Counted from the stretch's first letter, positions 1 through 10,948 are shown. The stretch: DNA of 50,835 nucleotides from Aminobacter ciceronei (GCF_014138625.1 NZ_JACJHY010000038.1:1-50835), one strand, 5' to 3'. Notes: generated by a model not told the origin, from the letters alone. Numbers and translations are program-made.

Positions 1-18
1 CGCAAAAATGTCCGGTGG

Positions 19-1749
<1,731 letters not shown>

Positions 1750-1767
1750 GAGCGGTTCTCTCTCGGT

Positions 1768-1998
1768 CTAGCTGGTGTCGGAATTGCCGTCGCCGGCTCT
1801 TTCGCCCGGTGGTTCTGCCTTGGGAGCGTGAGATTTGGGGACGTCTTTGCTGTCCGTTGCGTTTGCGAAGCGCTCTCTTGCGATGCTGCGGCCGATCAGC
1901 CAGGCGAGAGCAAGGATCGCCGGATGGGTTTTGGGCCTGTCGGCGCGCTCGTTCGGAGAGTGCCGCGCGTCGGCGGCCGTCATGTTGTCTTCTGCCAT
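1768..1998 (-). CDS. small hypothetical protein upstream of the recombinase
   Basis: 76 aa, starting MAEDNMTAADARHSP, with a good ribosome-binding site (GAGGAAG) 6-7 nt before the ATG. The middle (about residues 28-45, ILALAWLIGRSIARERF) could form a short amphipathic or weak membrane helix; the ends are polar and disordered. It stops 18 nt before the recombinase start, so the two are probably one transcript. Small ORFs in this position are common in front of alphaproteobacterial recombinases, and a role as recombination directionality or accessory factor is only a guess. Confidence 0.6.
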   Translation of the reverse strand: MAEDNMTAADARHSPNERADRPKTHPAILALAWLIGRSIARERFANATDSKDVPKSHAPKAEPPGERAGDGNSDTS

Positions 1999-2278
1999 AG
2001 GCTTCCTCGCTTCGTTGTGTCGAAGCGGGGATGAAGCTGCCAGATATGCTGGCCGGGAAGGGGGAAAATGCGGTCGTAGCAACGTGGCGCGCAAAGACCT
2101 GCATTCGGCGCCCTCTCCTAAGCAGACGCAGGATGCCGACTGTCGCGACGCTGGAAACGCCGGTCAAGGCCTTGGCGCCAACCCGCCTTGACCTTGACCG
2201 GCTCCGCCGTGAAGCCAAATGCAATGAAGCCACCCGGCGAATTGTCCGGTAGGGCAGGGGAGAGACAAGCCTCACCGT

Positions 2279-2950
2279 CTACCCGCCCGGGAAAAACGCA
2301 TGCGGTGTCAGCTGGCGCCCGATCCGCATCAGATCCTCGCGCGCCGAGCGGATTTGTGGCCAGGGAAAGGCAGAACGATCTTCCCAGTCCGCGCCGTTGC
2401 GCAACACCGCATCGAGCTTGCCGACAACGCCTGAAAGCGAGACGGCGGGCGTCCCGGAAAGCGCCTCCAGCAGCGCCGCGACCCGTGCAAAGCCTGCCTG
2501 CTCAGCCCTCAGTCCCTCGAAATAGCCGATCTCCGTCGCAACCACCTCGAAATGTGCTTGTCGCGCGTCGAGTTCAGCTTCGGCCTTGGCGCGGATAGCC
2601 GCCATGTCCGTTCGCTCGCCGACAATCCTGTCTAGCGCTGCCTTCGAGCAAACGATGGTCTCCTCGCCGCCAGGGATGCTCACAACCGTCCACAGTGCAT
2701 CGACTCGTTCGGCAACTGCTGCCTCGAGTTCCTGCAGCCGGTCACAGCGCCACATAGCTTGCTCATATGCAGCATTCCAATCGCGCCACACCGCCACCGC
2801 TGGGTCTAGTGCTGGAGCCGGCACACCGTCTGTCGCCCGGGCCTGCGCATTCCCGCCAAAAGTCCACCCACCGCTGACGACAAACAACCCGCCAAGCGCT
2901 AGCCGCCGCGTGACGCGCCGAAAACTCATGCTATGGTCGGAATCAGTCAT
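2279..2950 (-). CDS. exported hypothetical protein with Tat-like signal
   Basis: 223 aa. The N-terminus has twin-arginine-like FRRVTRRLALGG followed by a hydrophobic stretch and a plausible signal peptidase site after NAQARA (about residue 38), so periplasmic export is likely. The mature part is helical and acidic, rich in Ala and Glu (for example the stretch ELEAAVAERVDALW), with no motif I recognise. The ATG at 2950 has GGAG about 9 nt upstream. It is divergent from the XRE regulator gene at 3102, and the two share the intervening control region with its palindromes. Function unknown. Confidence 0.65.
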   Translation of the reverse strand: MTDSDHSMSFRRVTRRLALGGLFVVSGGWTFGGNAQARATDGVPAPALDPAVAVWRDWNAAYEQAMWRCDRLQELEAAVAERVDALWTVVSIPGGEETIVCSKAALDRIVGERTDMAAIRAKAEAELDARQAHFEVVATEIGYFEGLRAEQAGFARVAALLEALSGTPAVSLSGVVGKLDAVLRNGADWEDRSAFPWPQIRSAREDLMRIGRQLTPHAFFPGG

Positions 2951-3031
2951 GATCCGAGCTCCAAACAGCTTAGATTATGGTTAGGTCGCTAACGGCGGTT
3001 GAACACCCTTGGCGGCCGCTAGGACGATTAA

Positions 3032-3050
3032 ATCGTATCAGGGTTACGAT
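3032..3050. promoter_or_regulatory. operator-like palindrome 1 before the XRE gene
   Basis: ATCGTA-(7 nt)-TACGAT, a perfect 6-bp inverted repeat. A near-identical copy occurs 48 bp downstream. The pair lies in the divergent space between the exported protein and the small XRE regulator, as expected for an autoregulatory operator. Confidence 0.6.
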
Positions 3051-3079
3051 AATGGCAATTGGCCTGAAGATCAACACAA

Positions 3080-3098
3080 ATCGTATCTGCGTTACGAA
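3080..3098. promoter_or_regulatory. operator-like palindrome 2 before the XRE gene
   Basis: ATCGTA-(7 nt)-TACGAA, matching the first copy at nearly all positions of the first 18. It ends 3 nt before the ATG at 3102, so a bound repressor would cover the ribosome-binding region. Confidence 0.6.
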
Positions 3099-3101
3099 AT
3101 G

Positions 3102-3341
3102 AATGCAATTCAATGCAAAATGGCGCGCGTCGCGCTGGGGTGGGGAACGCGAGACCTTGCTCGAAACGCGGAGGTATCGCCTGATACGATCGCCCGTCTT
3201 GAACGGGGCGAACAGCTAAAGAGTTCGACGATCGACGCAATTCGGCTAGCGTTCGAGACCGCCGGCATCGAGTTCATTCCGGCAAATGGTGGCGGCCCAG
3301 GCGTACGGCTGGCTCGAAACTCAGAACCGAAGGGGCCCTAA
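3102..3341 (+). CDS. small XRE-family transcriptional regulator
   Basis: 79 aa from the ATG at 3102, which was chosen because the HTH domain begins right after it (MNAIQCKMARVALGWG) and small alphaproteobacterial regulators of this type are about 75-85 aa. A longer form from 3009 would translate through both operator-like palindromes. The helix-turn-helix is about residues 16-40 (TRDLARNAEVSPDTIARLERG), followed by a conserved tail (FETAGIEFIPANGGGPGVRL) typical of the group. It probably represses itself, and perhaps the divergent exported-protein gene, through the two palindromes upstream. Confidence 0.8.
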   Translation, partial: NAIQCKMARVALGWGTRDLARNAEVSPDTIARLERGEQLKSSTIDAIRLAFETAGIEFIPANGGGPGVRLARNSEPKGP

Positions 3342-3448
3342 AGCCCCGGAGAGGGTTCCTATTTGGGCATTGCTCCGCGCCAACACTGCGACCATTTTCT
3401 CAACCCAGCTGTCATTCATAACGGTGGGCAGCGAATGTCTGGCTCTGC

Positions 3449-3494
3449 CCTCCGAAGGCAGAGGTCACAGCTTCGAATCTTGTCGGGTGCGCCA
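3449..3494 (+). repeat. left 46-bp copy of tRNA-Arg(CCG) 3' end (att-like)
   Basis: Matches 44 of 46 positions of the copy at 13649-13694. It covers the anticodon loop (CTCCGAA, anticodon CCG), the anticodon 3' stem, the variable loop, the T-arm and the acceptor 3' strand with GCCA. No D-arm or 5' acceptor strand precedes it, so it is not a tRNA gene. The T-stem has two changes relative to the right copy (CACAGC and CTTGT), which would weaken pairing, as expected of a decaying attachment-site copy. Confidence 0.8.
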
Positions 3495-4100
3495 TTTTCG
3501 ACATAAATATCAGATAGTTGGTTGAGGATGACTTTGACAGGTGTTCTCGCGCTTTTTGCGCGGAAGCACTACGGAAGCACAAGAGAACGTACCAATTTCG
3601 ACGCACTCTCCTGTGGAAAAAAATGCCATCGAAGTCTGCTCGACGATGACGCGGTGCACGATGGCGGCCCATTTCGGGGCGAATAGGATGCATCGGCTCA
3701 TGAAATTGGTTTGGTTGATTATGGTAGCGCTAGAACGCCACCGCCTTTCCCACTACCCACCCTCGCCGCGTTTTGCACTTCGTTGCCGAGCGTAGCGCCC
3801 AATAGGTTTCAGAGACCGCGCGACATCTTGTTTCAGCTTGATCTTGAGAAAAAGAACCATGTTCGGCGTCAATCGCAGTGGCCAGCGAAATCCCCCTCCG
3901 GCCGACCCTATGCTGACGGTCCTATGGCTGTCCCGTTCACCGCCCGCGGCGGGGGCCAATGTCCTCCGTCCTACGCGCGACAACCGCCCGCTATTGCCGG
4001 CCGCGCGCAGCGCTACGGTTTATGGGCCGTTCTTCCTTTATCGTCATACACGGGAAGGATGAGGAACAATCAACAAGTCGTGGCGCTCACCCTTGCCATC
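3495..4100. other. 606-bp stretch without a recognisable gene
   Basis: No reading frame here has coding character that I can defend, and no tRNA or clear terminator was seen. Short overlapping frames occur on both strands but lack ribosome-binding sites or motifs. It is probably residual DNA next to the integration scar. Confidence 0.5.
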
Positions 4101-4454
4101 TTAGCGGTCGTCGTTCTCCTCGTTCTCGCGCAACTCCGCGACTTCGCGGCCAATCAGCGGCTGGTCACTAAGACGTTCGACCGCCCGCTTATGCTCTGCG
4201 GCAGCGATTTCGCATCTCGCGGGCAAATCGCCAACCGGGTATCCGCGCGTCATGGCCGTCCACCACCCGTTCATCAGCATCACCAAATCCAACCCTCTCT
4301 CCGCCGCCTCCTGAGTTCGGTACAGCCACTCGGAAGGACCCAGCATAAGACCTGTTTCCCCTTTCTGGGCACATGAAACGAGATATCCGCGTGGTATACG
4401 CGTGACACGGTAGCGGTGATCGGTGTCGCTTTCGCTTCGAAGCAGTTCTGCCAT
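4101..4454 (-). CDS. hypothetical protein
   Basis: 117 aa, starting MAELLRSESDTDHRYRVTRIPRGYLVS. The ATG at 4454 is preceded by GAGAGCG about 6-12 nt upstream. The protein has a beta-rich N-terminal half (YRVTRIPRGYLVSCAQ), then a helical charged half ending in an acidic tail (ELRENEENDDR). No family recognised. It lies between the att-like repeat and the NERD-NACHT gene, and is divergent from the latter across about 290 bp. Confidence 0.55.
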   Translation of the reverse strand: MAELLRSESDTDHRYRVTRIPRGYLVSCAQKGETGLMLGPSEWLYRTQEAAERGLDLVMLMNGWWTAMTRGYPVGDLPARCEIAAAEHKRAVERLSDQPLIGREVAELRENEENDDR

Positions 4455-4745
4455 CTTGAACGCTCTCGAATAAGTGAATCAGGGTCAGCCTACTGAGAGG
4501 ACTGTATTTTCGTCAACGAAGGAAGCTCCCGAAAACGCTTTTAGGCTGGGCGAGTTTGCATGTACGATCAATGTCAATAGAGACAACAAATCCGACTAAA
4601 GGGTAGAGAAGGTCTAGTCACCCTTAGGGAAGACTCGTTCCCGAGGCGGCGGTGTTTTGGCGGCTGCGCGAAGCAAAGCAGAAACGCCGGGATGCGAAGC
4701 AAAGCGAGGAACACTGCTGGGGCGTCCAGGAGTCTTGAGAAGAAC

Positions 4746-7700
4746 ATGACCGAAACGCAAACAGCGAACTGGCCTCATGCGCTGGCAGCAAAGCCTAGCC
4801 AGATCGAAATCTATTTCGGGGAACCTGTCACACAGCTTTCGGAGCGGCGCTTTCTCAGCCGTCTCGTCGCCGATCTGGAAAAAGCCGGTAGGTCGGCAAT
4901 CATTCTCGCCAACGTCGTTTTAAAGACCGGGGGCGTATCGCGGCAGATCGATTTCATCGTGGCGACCGAGCACGCTGCTGCTGTAGTCGAAGTGAAGGGT
5001 TTTGCAAGGGCGGTCCGGGGCGGCGAAAACGGAGCATGGGAGGAAAGGGGTGACGCTCCCGAGAACTGGACGCCATTGCGCGGCGAAAACCCGTATAGGC
5101 AGGCAGTCAATGCCCGATTTGCTGTGAGCGACGCGCTGAAGGAAGCAGGACTGGCGCCCGCAAACGGAAGCCAGCCGTATCTTGCGCTACATGGTGTACT
5201 CTGCGGCTACCCGCAACTGCCAGCCGGTTCGGCTGTTCCGTCGGGCGACCAGAAGGTAGCAATTGGCGGATACGACCTTGCCTTAACGAAGCTGAGTATG
5301 CCGACACCAGGGACGCCATATCCCCTTGATGCTTGGCGCGACCTGGCATCCAGACTTGGCCTCCAGTCTGAGGCCCATGTCATTGCTCCCGAGGAACACG
5401 CGGAGATCGCCGCATACATCAAGCGCCTCCGCGAACTCGTACGACGTGACCTTGGCCCCTATGTGCAGCTTCCGCTCCAGTCGACCGACGGCTCCATGAC
5501 GCTTTCCGACCTCGCGGGTTCGCTACGCGATGGCCGCAACCTGCTGGTCTCAGGTCCGTCAGGCAGCGGCAAATCCCACCTTCTTGCTCATCTTAGCCTG
5601 CTTCTGGATGAATCCGCATACGTGCCCATTCCACTTCGTGCCGCTGAGTTTCAAGGCAAGCTCGGTCTGCTGCTCGCCGAGACGACGGCGGCCTCGACGC
5701 TGTTGAGTCCGGTGCAGCTGCTGGGCACTTGCGCGAAGACCGGCAAGGTGCCGGTCTTGATTGTAGACGCTATCAATGAATGCCCGGCCGATCTTCGAGA
5801 CAAGCTGATCCGGTCGCTGCAGGCGTTACGACTGCGCCACCTTTGTCCAGTCATCCTCTCGAGCCAGCAACCTCTGCCACTTCCACCGATCCTTGCGGGT
5901 AGCGAGGTACAAATGCCGCCTCTGACCGCGGAGCTGAAAGACGCGCTTGTCACCGCGCACTCTGCCCAGCTTGTGGTTCAGCTCGCGTTTCCCGCTGCGG
6001 ACATTGTCTCGACGGCTCATGATGCGATGGTCCTGGCCAACGTGCTCGGCGATGATGAGGCAACTTCGAGCCGCTTCGCGCTCTACCAGTCATACTCCAG
6101 GGCAAAGCTCGGCTCTGACCGGGACAGTGCGGTTGCCTTTCGGGCGCTGCGCCAGCTCGCCGTCTTGATGCGCGAGAGATTTACGTACAGCGTATCAACC
6201 GCAGAGTTCCGGCGCGTGTTGGCCACCGCGTGCGGGGATCTTGCTCACGAGGGAAACGTGCATGAGATAGCCGTGCGCTCCGGCTTGCTCGAAATCAAAG
6301 GTATGCGCGTTTCTTTCAGGCATGAAATGCTACAGCTGTTCTTTGCCGCCGAACATCTGCTTCTTCATGCGGTGAACTCGGCCTCTATCGGAAAATTGCT
6401 GGCCGACCCTATCAACGAGGAGCTTGCCGAATATGTGCTGGGCTCACTTTCGGCGGCGCGCGAGATTGATGCTGCGCTTGCGTCAGTAAAGTCCCTTGAG
6501 CTTCTGGCGGACGCGCTGATGGGACGCTGCGGAAGCCCGGTTCGCCGCACCATCATCGACCGAACGAAGGCAGCACTTATCGTGTTGGGCCGACGATACG
6601 GGGAAATGGATGCCCGTTATGACGAGCAGAAGGAGGAGCGTGGCAGATATTCGCCGGTGACGATACATGCCGGTGGCGCCGCCACGCTTTCCCAAGAGGA
6701 TCGATCCTATCTTCGATTTGCCGTCTTCGCAGCACAGGACAGCGAGCTGTTCGAGGCCATGCTTTCAATGCTCGCCGTGGTGGATGCCGCGATCGGGCGC
6801 ACGGTTGCCGAATTGAGAAGAAAGCATCCTGACAAAAGGATTGGCTGGCGAAGCGCAATCTTCGCATCGGTCTACGTGACGCCCTACAATTCGGAGCTGG
6901 GCGAACTCTCGAACCTTCTTCAGAACTGCCGGATGGCGCAGATTAAAGCCGATCACGATCTTTCTTACAAACACGTCGCCGCGGCGCTGACGGGTGTTGC
7001 GAAGCTAAGCTACGGGCAACTCTATTTCCTGATTGAAAATTGCCACCCTTGGAGGCAGCAGGGTGAACCGCCTTACGATGCCGTGGCAATCACCATCCAT
7101 GCCTGGAGAAGCGGCATCTATCATATCAGGCTTGCCACAGAAATGTTCGTTCACACCCACGCGGATCATATGAGCGACGAGGCACGCACCGCATTAGCCC
7201 AGGAAGCAGAGACGTGGCTGACAGACCGCGATGTTATCCTTAACAGCATGGTCATCGAGATCATGAAAGCACTGGACGCCTTGGGGGACGGGCTCACGAT
7301 CGACGATGTTCGCCGCGAACGAGATCTCATCGTTTTCGGCGAACCGCATGAGTATACGAACGATCTCGCGTACGCCTTCTACGGCTGCATTTATGACCAT
7401 CCGTTCGATGGTCTATACGCGGAAGCGTTCAACGAAATGAACCCAGCCGACAGGGACAAGCTCCTGCTGTTCGCTCTTCACACGTCGAACAGCGAATCAA
7501 TGTTCTTCTCATTCCTGATCGCGGAGATAGCGCAGCACCCATTCATCGAGGCAGCCCCCCGGCTCCAGGAGCTCGCCAGGCTGCCGCGTGTACCGACGCA
7601 TTCCGTACAGGATTCTGTCGGTTGTTTCACAGTTGCCGTAAAGGCACTGGCGGCGCTCCGCGCGTCAGGGAGTTCGACTTCAGAAGCGAAGAGTGCCGTG

Positions 7701-8186
7701 GAACAGGCCTGGCACCTCGCCGCATCCATTCTGCGCGCGTTCTATGAACCCGACATATCGAAGGAAGAGTACATTCAGCGAACATTAGGCGACTGGCAAA
7801 ATTTGAGCAGGCTCCATCCGGCTTCGCTCGATGTCGTCATTCGGATCAGCAGGGACCGCTGGAACAGCCAAGACGCCGATGAAGCCAAGCTTCTGGAATG
7901 GTCGGCTGGTTCTATCCTGAGTATTTGCAGGCTGGTGCTGGACAGCGACGATGATCCAGTTTCCCTGTTTCCGGACGGTCCTTTCGGTGTGGGGACTCGG
8001 CCTGAGCAGATTGGTTTTTGCCTGCGGGTTGTCGGAGCATATGGCGATCGTTCGGACCTGCCGAGGATTGTGCCGCTTCTAAATGACCCGGCCCACGGAA
8101 GCGCCGCGCTAAACGCGGCGCGCAGGATTGAGTCGCCAGTTCCCGATGTGGTGGCATCAACCGAACGGCGTGCGGTTCATAAATAA
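4746..8186 (+). CDS. NERD-nuclease / NACHT-like STAND ATPase (candidate antiphage protein)
   Basis: 1146 aa from the ATG at 4746 (GAGAAGA just upstream); a start at 4692 would add 18 unconserved residues. The N-terminal NERD nuclease domain is about residues 20-180, with a D69 / E82-V-K84 catalytic pattern in QIDFIVA...VVEVKGF. The NTPase has Walker A GPSGSGKSH (270-278) and Walker B VLIVDAINEC (337-346, D341 and E345), then a winged-helix/NACHT-like segment ending RHEMLQLFFAAEHLL. The remaining 600 residues are helical and probably a repeat-type sensor. Known STAND immune proteins (for example Avs) couple a nuclease effector to an NTPase and a sensor in this order; the antiviral role here is inferred. 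The next gene starts 19 bp downstream and is very likely co-transcribed. Confidence 0.85.
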   Translation: MTETQTANWPHALAAKPSQIEIYFGEPVTQLSERRFLSRLVADLEKAGRSAIILANVVLKTGGVSRQIDFIVATEHAAAVVEVKGFARAVRGGENGAWEERGDAPENWTPLRGENPYRQAVNARFAVSDALKEAGLAPANGSQPYLALHGVLCGYPQLPAGSAVPSGDQKVAIGGYDLALTKLSMPTPGTPYPLDAWRDLASRLGLQSEAHVIAPEEHAEIAAYIKRLRELVRRDLGPYVQLPLQSTDGSMTLSDLAGSLRDGRNLLVSGPSGSGKSHLLAHLSLLLDESAYVPIPLRAAEFQGKLGLLLAETTAASTLLSPVQLLGTCAKTGKVPVLIVDAINECPADLRDKLIRSLQALRLRHLCPVILSSQQPLPLPPILAGSEVQMPPLTAELKDALVTAHSAQLVVQLAFPAADIVSTAHDAMVLANVLGDDEATSSRFALYQSYSRAKLGSDRDSAVAFRALRQLAVLMRERFTYSVSTAEFRRVLATACGDLAHEGNVHEIAVRSGLLEIKGMRVSFRHEMLQLFFAAEHLLLHAVNSASIGKLLADPINEELAEYVLGSLSAAREIDAALASVKSLELLADALMGRCGSPVRRTIIDRTKAALIVLGRRYGEMDARYDEQKEERGRYSPVTIHAGGAATLSQEDRSYLRFAVFAAQDSELFEAMLSMLAVVDAAIGRTVAELRRKHPDKRIGWRSAIFASVYVTPYNSELGELSNLLQNCRMAQIKADHDLSYKHVAAALTGVAKLSYGQLYFLIENCHPWRQQGEPPYDAVAITIHAWRSGIYHIRLATEMFVHTHADHMSDEARTALAQEAETWLTDRDVILNSMVIEIMKALDALGDGLTIDDVRRERDLIVFGEPHEYTNDLAYAFYGCIYDHPFDGLYAEAFNEMNPADRDKLLLFALHTSNSESMFFSFLIAEIAQHPFIEAAPRLQELARLPRVPTHSVQDSVGCFTVAVKALAALRASGSSTSEAKSAVEQAWHLAASILRAFYEPDISKEEYIQRTLGDWQNLSRLHPASLDVVIRISRDRWNSQDADEAKLLEWSAGSILSICRLVLDSDDDPVSLFPDGPFGVGTRPEQIGFCLRVVGAYGDRSDLPRIVPLLNDPAHGSAALNAARRIESPVPDVVASTERRAVHK

Positions 8187-8205
8187 TGACTGCGGAGCAT
8201 AAGAA

Positions 8206-9066
8206 GTGAATTTCAACGGACAGTGGCGATTTGACTCACCGGGTAAGATTCCGGACGGAGTGAACCGCGAGTTCAATACACTCGTTGGCAAGATCGCGAG
8301 CCAGGGCAACAGCCGGCAGGCCATCCTCGAGCACTTCAAGCGCTATTTTGCGGGTGTAATCGGTGCAACCTCGTCAACCAGTTCCAGCGAGAGCTGGGCA
8401 GAGTCTGACCTTGATAGATACATGTCCCACGCCGCTGACAATGCGCCGCTCTTTATCGAAGCTTTTTTCGATGGCTGCGAAGGTCTGGCGCATTCCGGAT
8501 TCGTCGTGCCCGATGTTGGACGGATGAACCGCATTCTCGCCGAGAACAACGCGGGATATGAAATCCGACCGCCGGACCTTGTGGTAATCGGTCTTCACCA
8601 GCCGATTCCGGTTCCCGAGCGATATGTGTCATTGGATGAAAGGGCGCAGGAGACAATCCGCGAGTCGTTCAAGAACTCCGAACAGCTTCTCGCAGAAGGC
8701 AGGCCGAGGCAGGCTGTGCAAGAAATCCTTTGGCTGATGGAGTCGGTGGCGACCGCGTTTCGAGGCTTAAGCGCCGGAGACACGACAATCGAAGGGAAAT
8801 ATTTCAACAAGATCGCTGACGCACTGAGAAAGCACCACAAGGGTACGACCTTCGAGCAGGTCTTGAATTGGCTCACTACGCTGCATGGATACCTCTCCTC
8901 ACCCACAGGCGGTGGCATTCGCCACGGCCGGGATCTGAAGGAAGGCATTGAGATTGGACCGTCTGAGGGACGGCTCTATTGCAACTTGATCCGGACGTAC
9001 GTGACCTTCCTGATCGCCGAGCATGAGCGATTGTCCACAGCCGAGACCACTCGCTTTTTGGCATAG
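8206..9066 (+). CDS. Abi-C-like protein, partner of the NERD-NACHT gene
   Basis: 286 aa from a GTG at 8206 with AAGAAG directly upstream; 19 bp separate it from the NERD-NACHT stop. The protein is mostly helical. The C-terminus has a short Gly-rich loop followed by RHGRDLKEG and then a long hydrophobic helix (CNLIRTYVTFLIAEHERL). This resembles the C-terminal domain of abortive-infection proteins (Abi_C, HEPN-like), but I cannot confirm the match. Its tight spacing suggests a two-gene unit with the ATPase, possibly as effector or regulator. Confidence 0.7.
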   Translation: MNFNGQWRFDSPGKIPDGVNREFNTLVGKIASQGNSRQAILEHFKRYFAGVIGATSSTSSSESWAESDLDRYMSHAADNAPLFIEAFFDGCEGLAHSGFVVPDVGRMNRILAENNAGYEIRPPDLVVIGLHQPIPVPERYVSLDERAQETIRESFKNSEQLLAEGRPRQAVQEILWLMESVATAFRGLSAGDTTIEGKYFNKIADALRKHHKGTTFEQVLNWLTTLHGYLSSPTGGGIRHGRDLKEGIEIGPSEGRLYCNLIRTYVTFLIAEHERLSTAETTRFLA

Positions 9067-9101
9067 TCGACAATTTGGCAGCCTCCGGCGGACGGCGGAC
9101 T

Positions 9102-9458
9102 TCAGTCCTGCAACTTTACCCATGACTTATCCCAGACGGTCACAGATTTCCTCGACCGGGATCGTTCAAGCGGCGTGAAGCGGCGCTGATACTTCTGACC
9201 TTCGTACTCCACGATCTCCTTGCTGCGCGCGTTTGGAAATATCCGGTCGAGCATGTTTTCGAGCGTCTCGTGCTCGCTTTTCGGAATAGCGCCGTCCGCC
9301 TTGAGTGCGAATTCAATCTCGCGAACCCTTGCACGTGCGGACTTTATGTCAGCCTGATATTTGTCCGGATTGTTGCCGCTGTAATCGTCAAAGCGCTTAT
9401 TCCAAGCCGCTAGTCCGGCTTTCGCCTGCTCCAAGTCCGCCAGCGTATAATTCGTCAT
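9102..9458 (-). CDS. small helical protein coupled to the CoiA-like nuclease
   Basis: 118 aa (MTNYTLADLEQAKAGLAAWNK...). It contains alternating charged residues over about 10-60 that suggest a helical hairpin, and a basic C-terminus (LERSRSRKSVTVWDK). The ATG overlaps the stop of the upstream nuclease gene (TAAATGA junction at 9455-9458), a translational-coupling arrangement. No family recognised. The pairing with a nuclease suggests an accessory or immunity subunit, which is inference only. Confidence 0.65.
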   Translation of the reverse strand: MTNYTLADLEQAKAGLAAWNKRFDDYSGNNPDKYQADIKSARARVREIEFALKADGAIPKSEHETLENMLDRIFPNARSKEIVEYEGQKYQRRFTPLERSRSRKSVTVWDKSWVKLQD

Positions 9459-10948
9459 TTAATGGTCTCTCCTTCTGAGGACGCCGCTGCGTTAATGGAG
9501 TTCGCCTTCGCTATCAGGCTTTGCAACTTTTCACCCACCTCCGGGATCAACAACACGAGAAGGGGGAGGCTTGCGGCATCGGGCATGAATTTCGGCTCAC
9601 GCTTTTCCAAGGAACGCCGGATCGCGACTTTGCGTGCCTTCCATTTTCCAGTGCGATCTTGAGCATCCAGAAGATTCTCCATGCCGAAATGCCGGATCGC
9701 GTGGCCGAAGGCCACCACGTGATGTGGGTAGGCCTCAGCGATACGATGCCCCACTTCGATCAGGTGCTTGAAACTCCACCCTACCGGATGGCCTTCCTTC
9801 GCGCTCGCTAACCCGTTCATGAGAGCGACCAGACTGCTGTCGTCGTCGGGCGACGGCGGCAGCGCAAGGCCATGATGCGCCGCGCTTGCACGACGCAGAG
9901 CGGACCATGCGAGTATGGAGTCGCGATCGGGACGGCTGTTTGGCGCTCGCTCTAGCCAGAAGGAGAACAATCCCTCGCGTAGAGCCTGGCTAGCAGCTTC
10001 CTCGCATTGGAGGCGGTCTCTTTCGATCTCTGCGCGAACCGCTTCGGCCTGTCCGTCATAGTCGAAGTGCCAGCAGCGCTGGGATGCGGTTTCGTAAGTC
10101 AGTTCGTCAAACGGGATTAGTGACGACTCCCAGCTGTCAACAAGCTGATTTCCGTTCCGGGCAGGCCGCCGAAAATGGCAGCGCACATGAAACTTGCCCG
10201 AGTTTTCAGACAAGGCTGTCGTTTCTTCGTCGATCACAAGAAAATTCGAATTGTTCGAAAAGAAGAGATCGTCAGTCGTCAGTCGCCGATAGTCCGGATC
10301 AAAGCCGCCCATGATCCACACAAGGAGAGCGTCCTCCTGCCGGTAGAAATTTCGGCGAGCGGCGACAACATCGAGAAAGGTGGTTGAGAGCTGTACCTCG
10401 AAAGCTACTCGGCCCAGGGGGCCAATCGCCTGCACGTCCGGCTGACGGCGGCTGCGGGGATCGTGAGATGATCGCCACTGGCGTTCGCTCAGAACGCCCG
10501 AGAACGCCGGGTCTGTCAGCAGGCTGCGAACAATCAGCGCTTTGATGCGCCGATGCGGCGCGCTTTCTCGCACGCCATCATACTTGCGCGCGAGAATTTC
10601 TTCGCGAGTGAGAGGGCTGCGGGTCTCACCCGGGCACGATCCGTCTTCCATGGCATGCCGGAAGAAGAAACGCTTGAACTGGTTTGAGACGAGATAGACG
10701 GGAACGGAACATAGAGAGCATCGGAAGCGGGGCTGCTCCAGCTGCCTCTCCTTGATCTCCAGACGTTCGCGGATCAGTTGTTCGTAGCGCCAGCCGCCGA
10801 TCCAGCTTTTTGCGTCAACAAATTCGCCGCTATCGCAGTCGAGCAATTCGATGATCGCCGGGTCGTCCACCGCCAATGCTGCAGACAAAGGATCGACCGT
10901 GACATTCCCGCGCGTGAACCAACTACCTTGATTCATACCCCTGTCCAT
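9455..10948 (-). CDS. CoiA-like / DUF6035-type nuclease
   Basis: 497 aa. A zinc-ribbon-like N-terminal part has C77-x2-C80 (FRCSLCSVPVYL), H98 and C105. A CoiA-type restriction-endonuclease-fold core follows, with H132/K136 (PHRRIKALIV), D171 (RRQPDVQA) and E184-V-Q186 (VAFEVQLST), matching the D...ExQ active-site variant of this superfamily. The rest is a helical C-terminal region. CoiA-like proteins act on DNA in competence; DUF6035-type relatives are of unknown function and frequent in accessory regions. The start is uncertain: ATG 10948, or ATG 10936, which has AGGGG close upstream. It is divergent from the mobile-mystery operon, with that operon's operators only about 100-155 bp upstream of its start. 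Confidence 0.75.
   Translation of the reverse strand: MDRGMNQGSWFTRGNVTVDPLSAALAVDDPAIIELLDCDSGEFVDAKSWIGGWRYEQLIRERLEIKERQLEQPRFRCSLCSVPVYLVSNQFKRFFFRHAMEDGSCPGETRSPLTREEILARKYDGVRESAPHRRIKALIVRSLLTDPAFSGVLSERQWRSSHDPRSRRQPDVQAIGPLGRVAFEVQLSTTFLDVVAARRNFYRQEDALLVWIMGGFDPDYRRLTTDDLFFSNNSNFLVIDEETTALSENSGKFHVRCHFRRPARNGNQLVDSWESSLIPFDELTYETASQRCWHFDYDGQAEAVRAEIERDRLQCEEAASQALREGLFSFWLERAPNSRPDRDSILAWSALRRASAAHHGLALPPSPDDDSSLVALMNGLASAKEGHPVGWSFKHLIEVGHRIAEAYPHHVVAFGHAIRHFGMENLLDAQDRTGKWKARKVAIRRSLEKREPKFMPDAASLPLLVLLIPEVGEKLQSLIAKANSINAAASSEGETIK

Noticed and set aside
3449-3494. tRNA-Arg gene
   Set aside because: Only the 3' half of a tRNA is present; no D-arm or 5' acceptor strand, and the T-stem is damaged.
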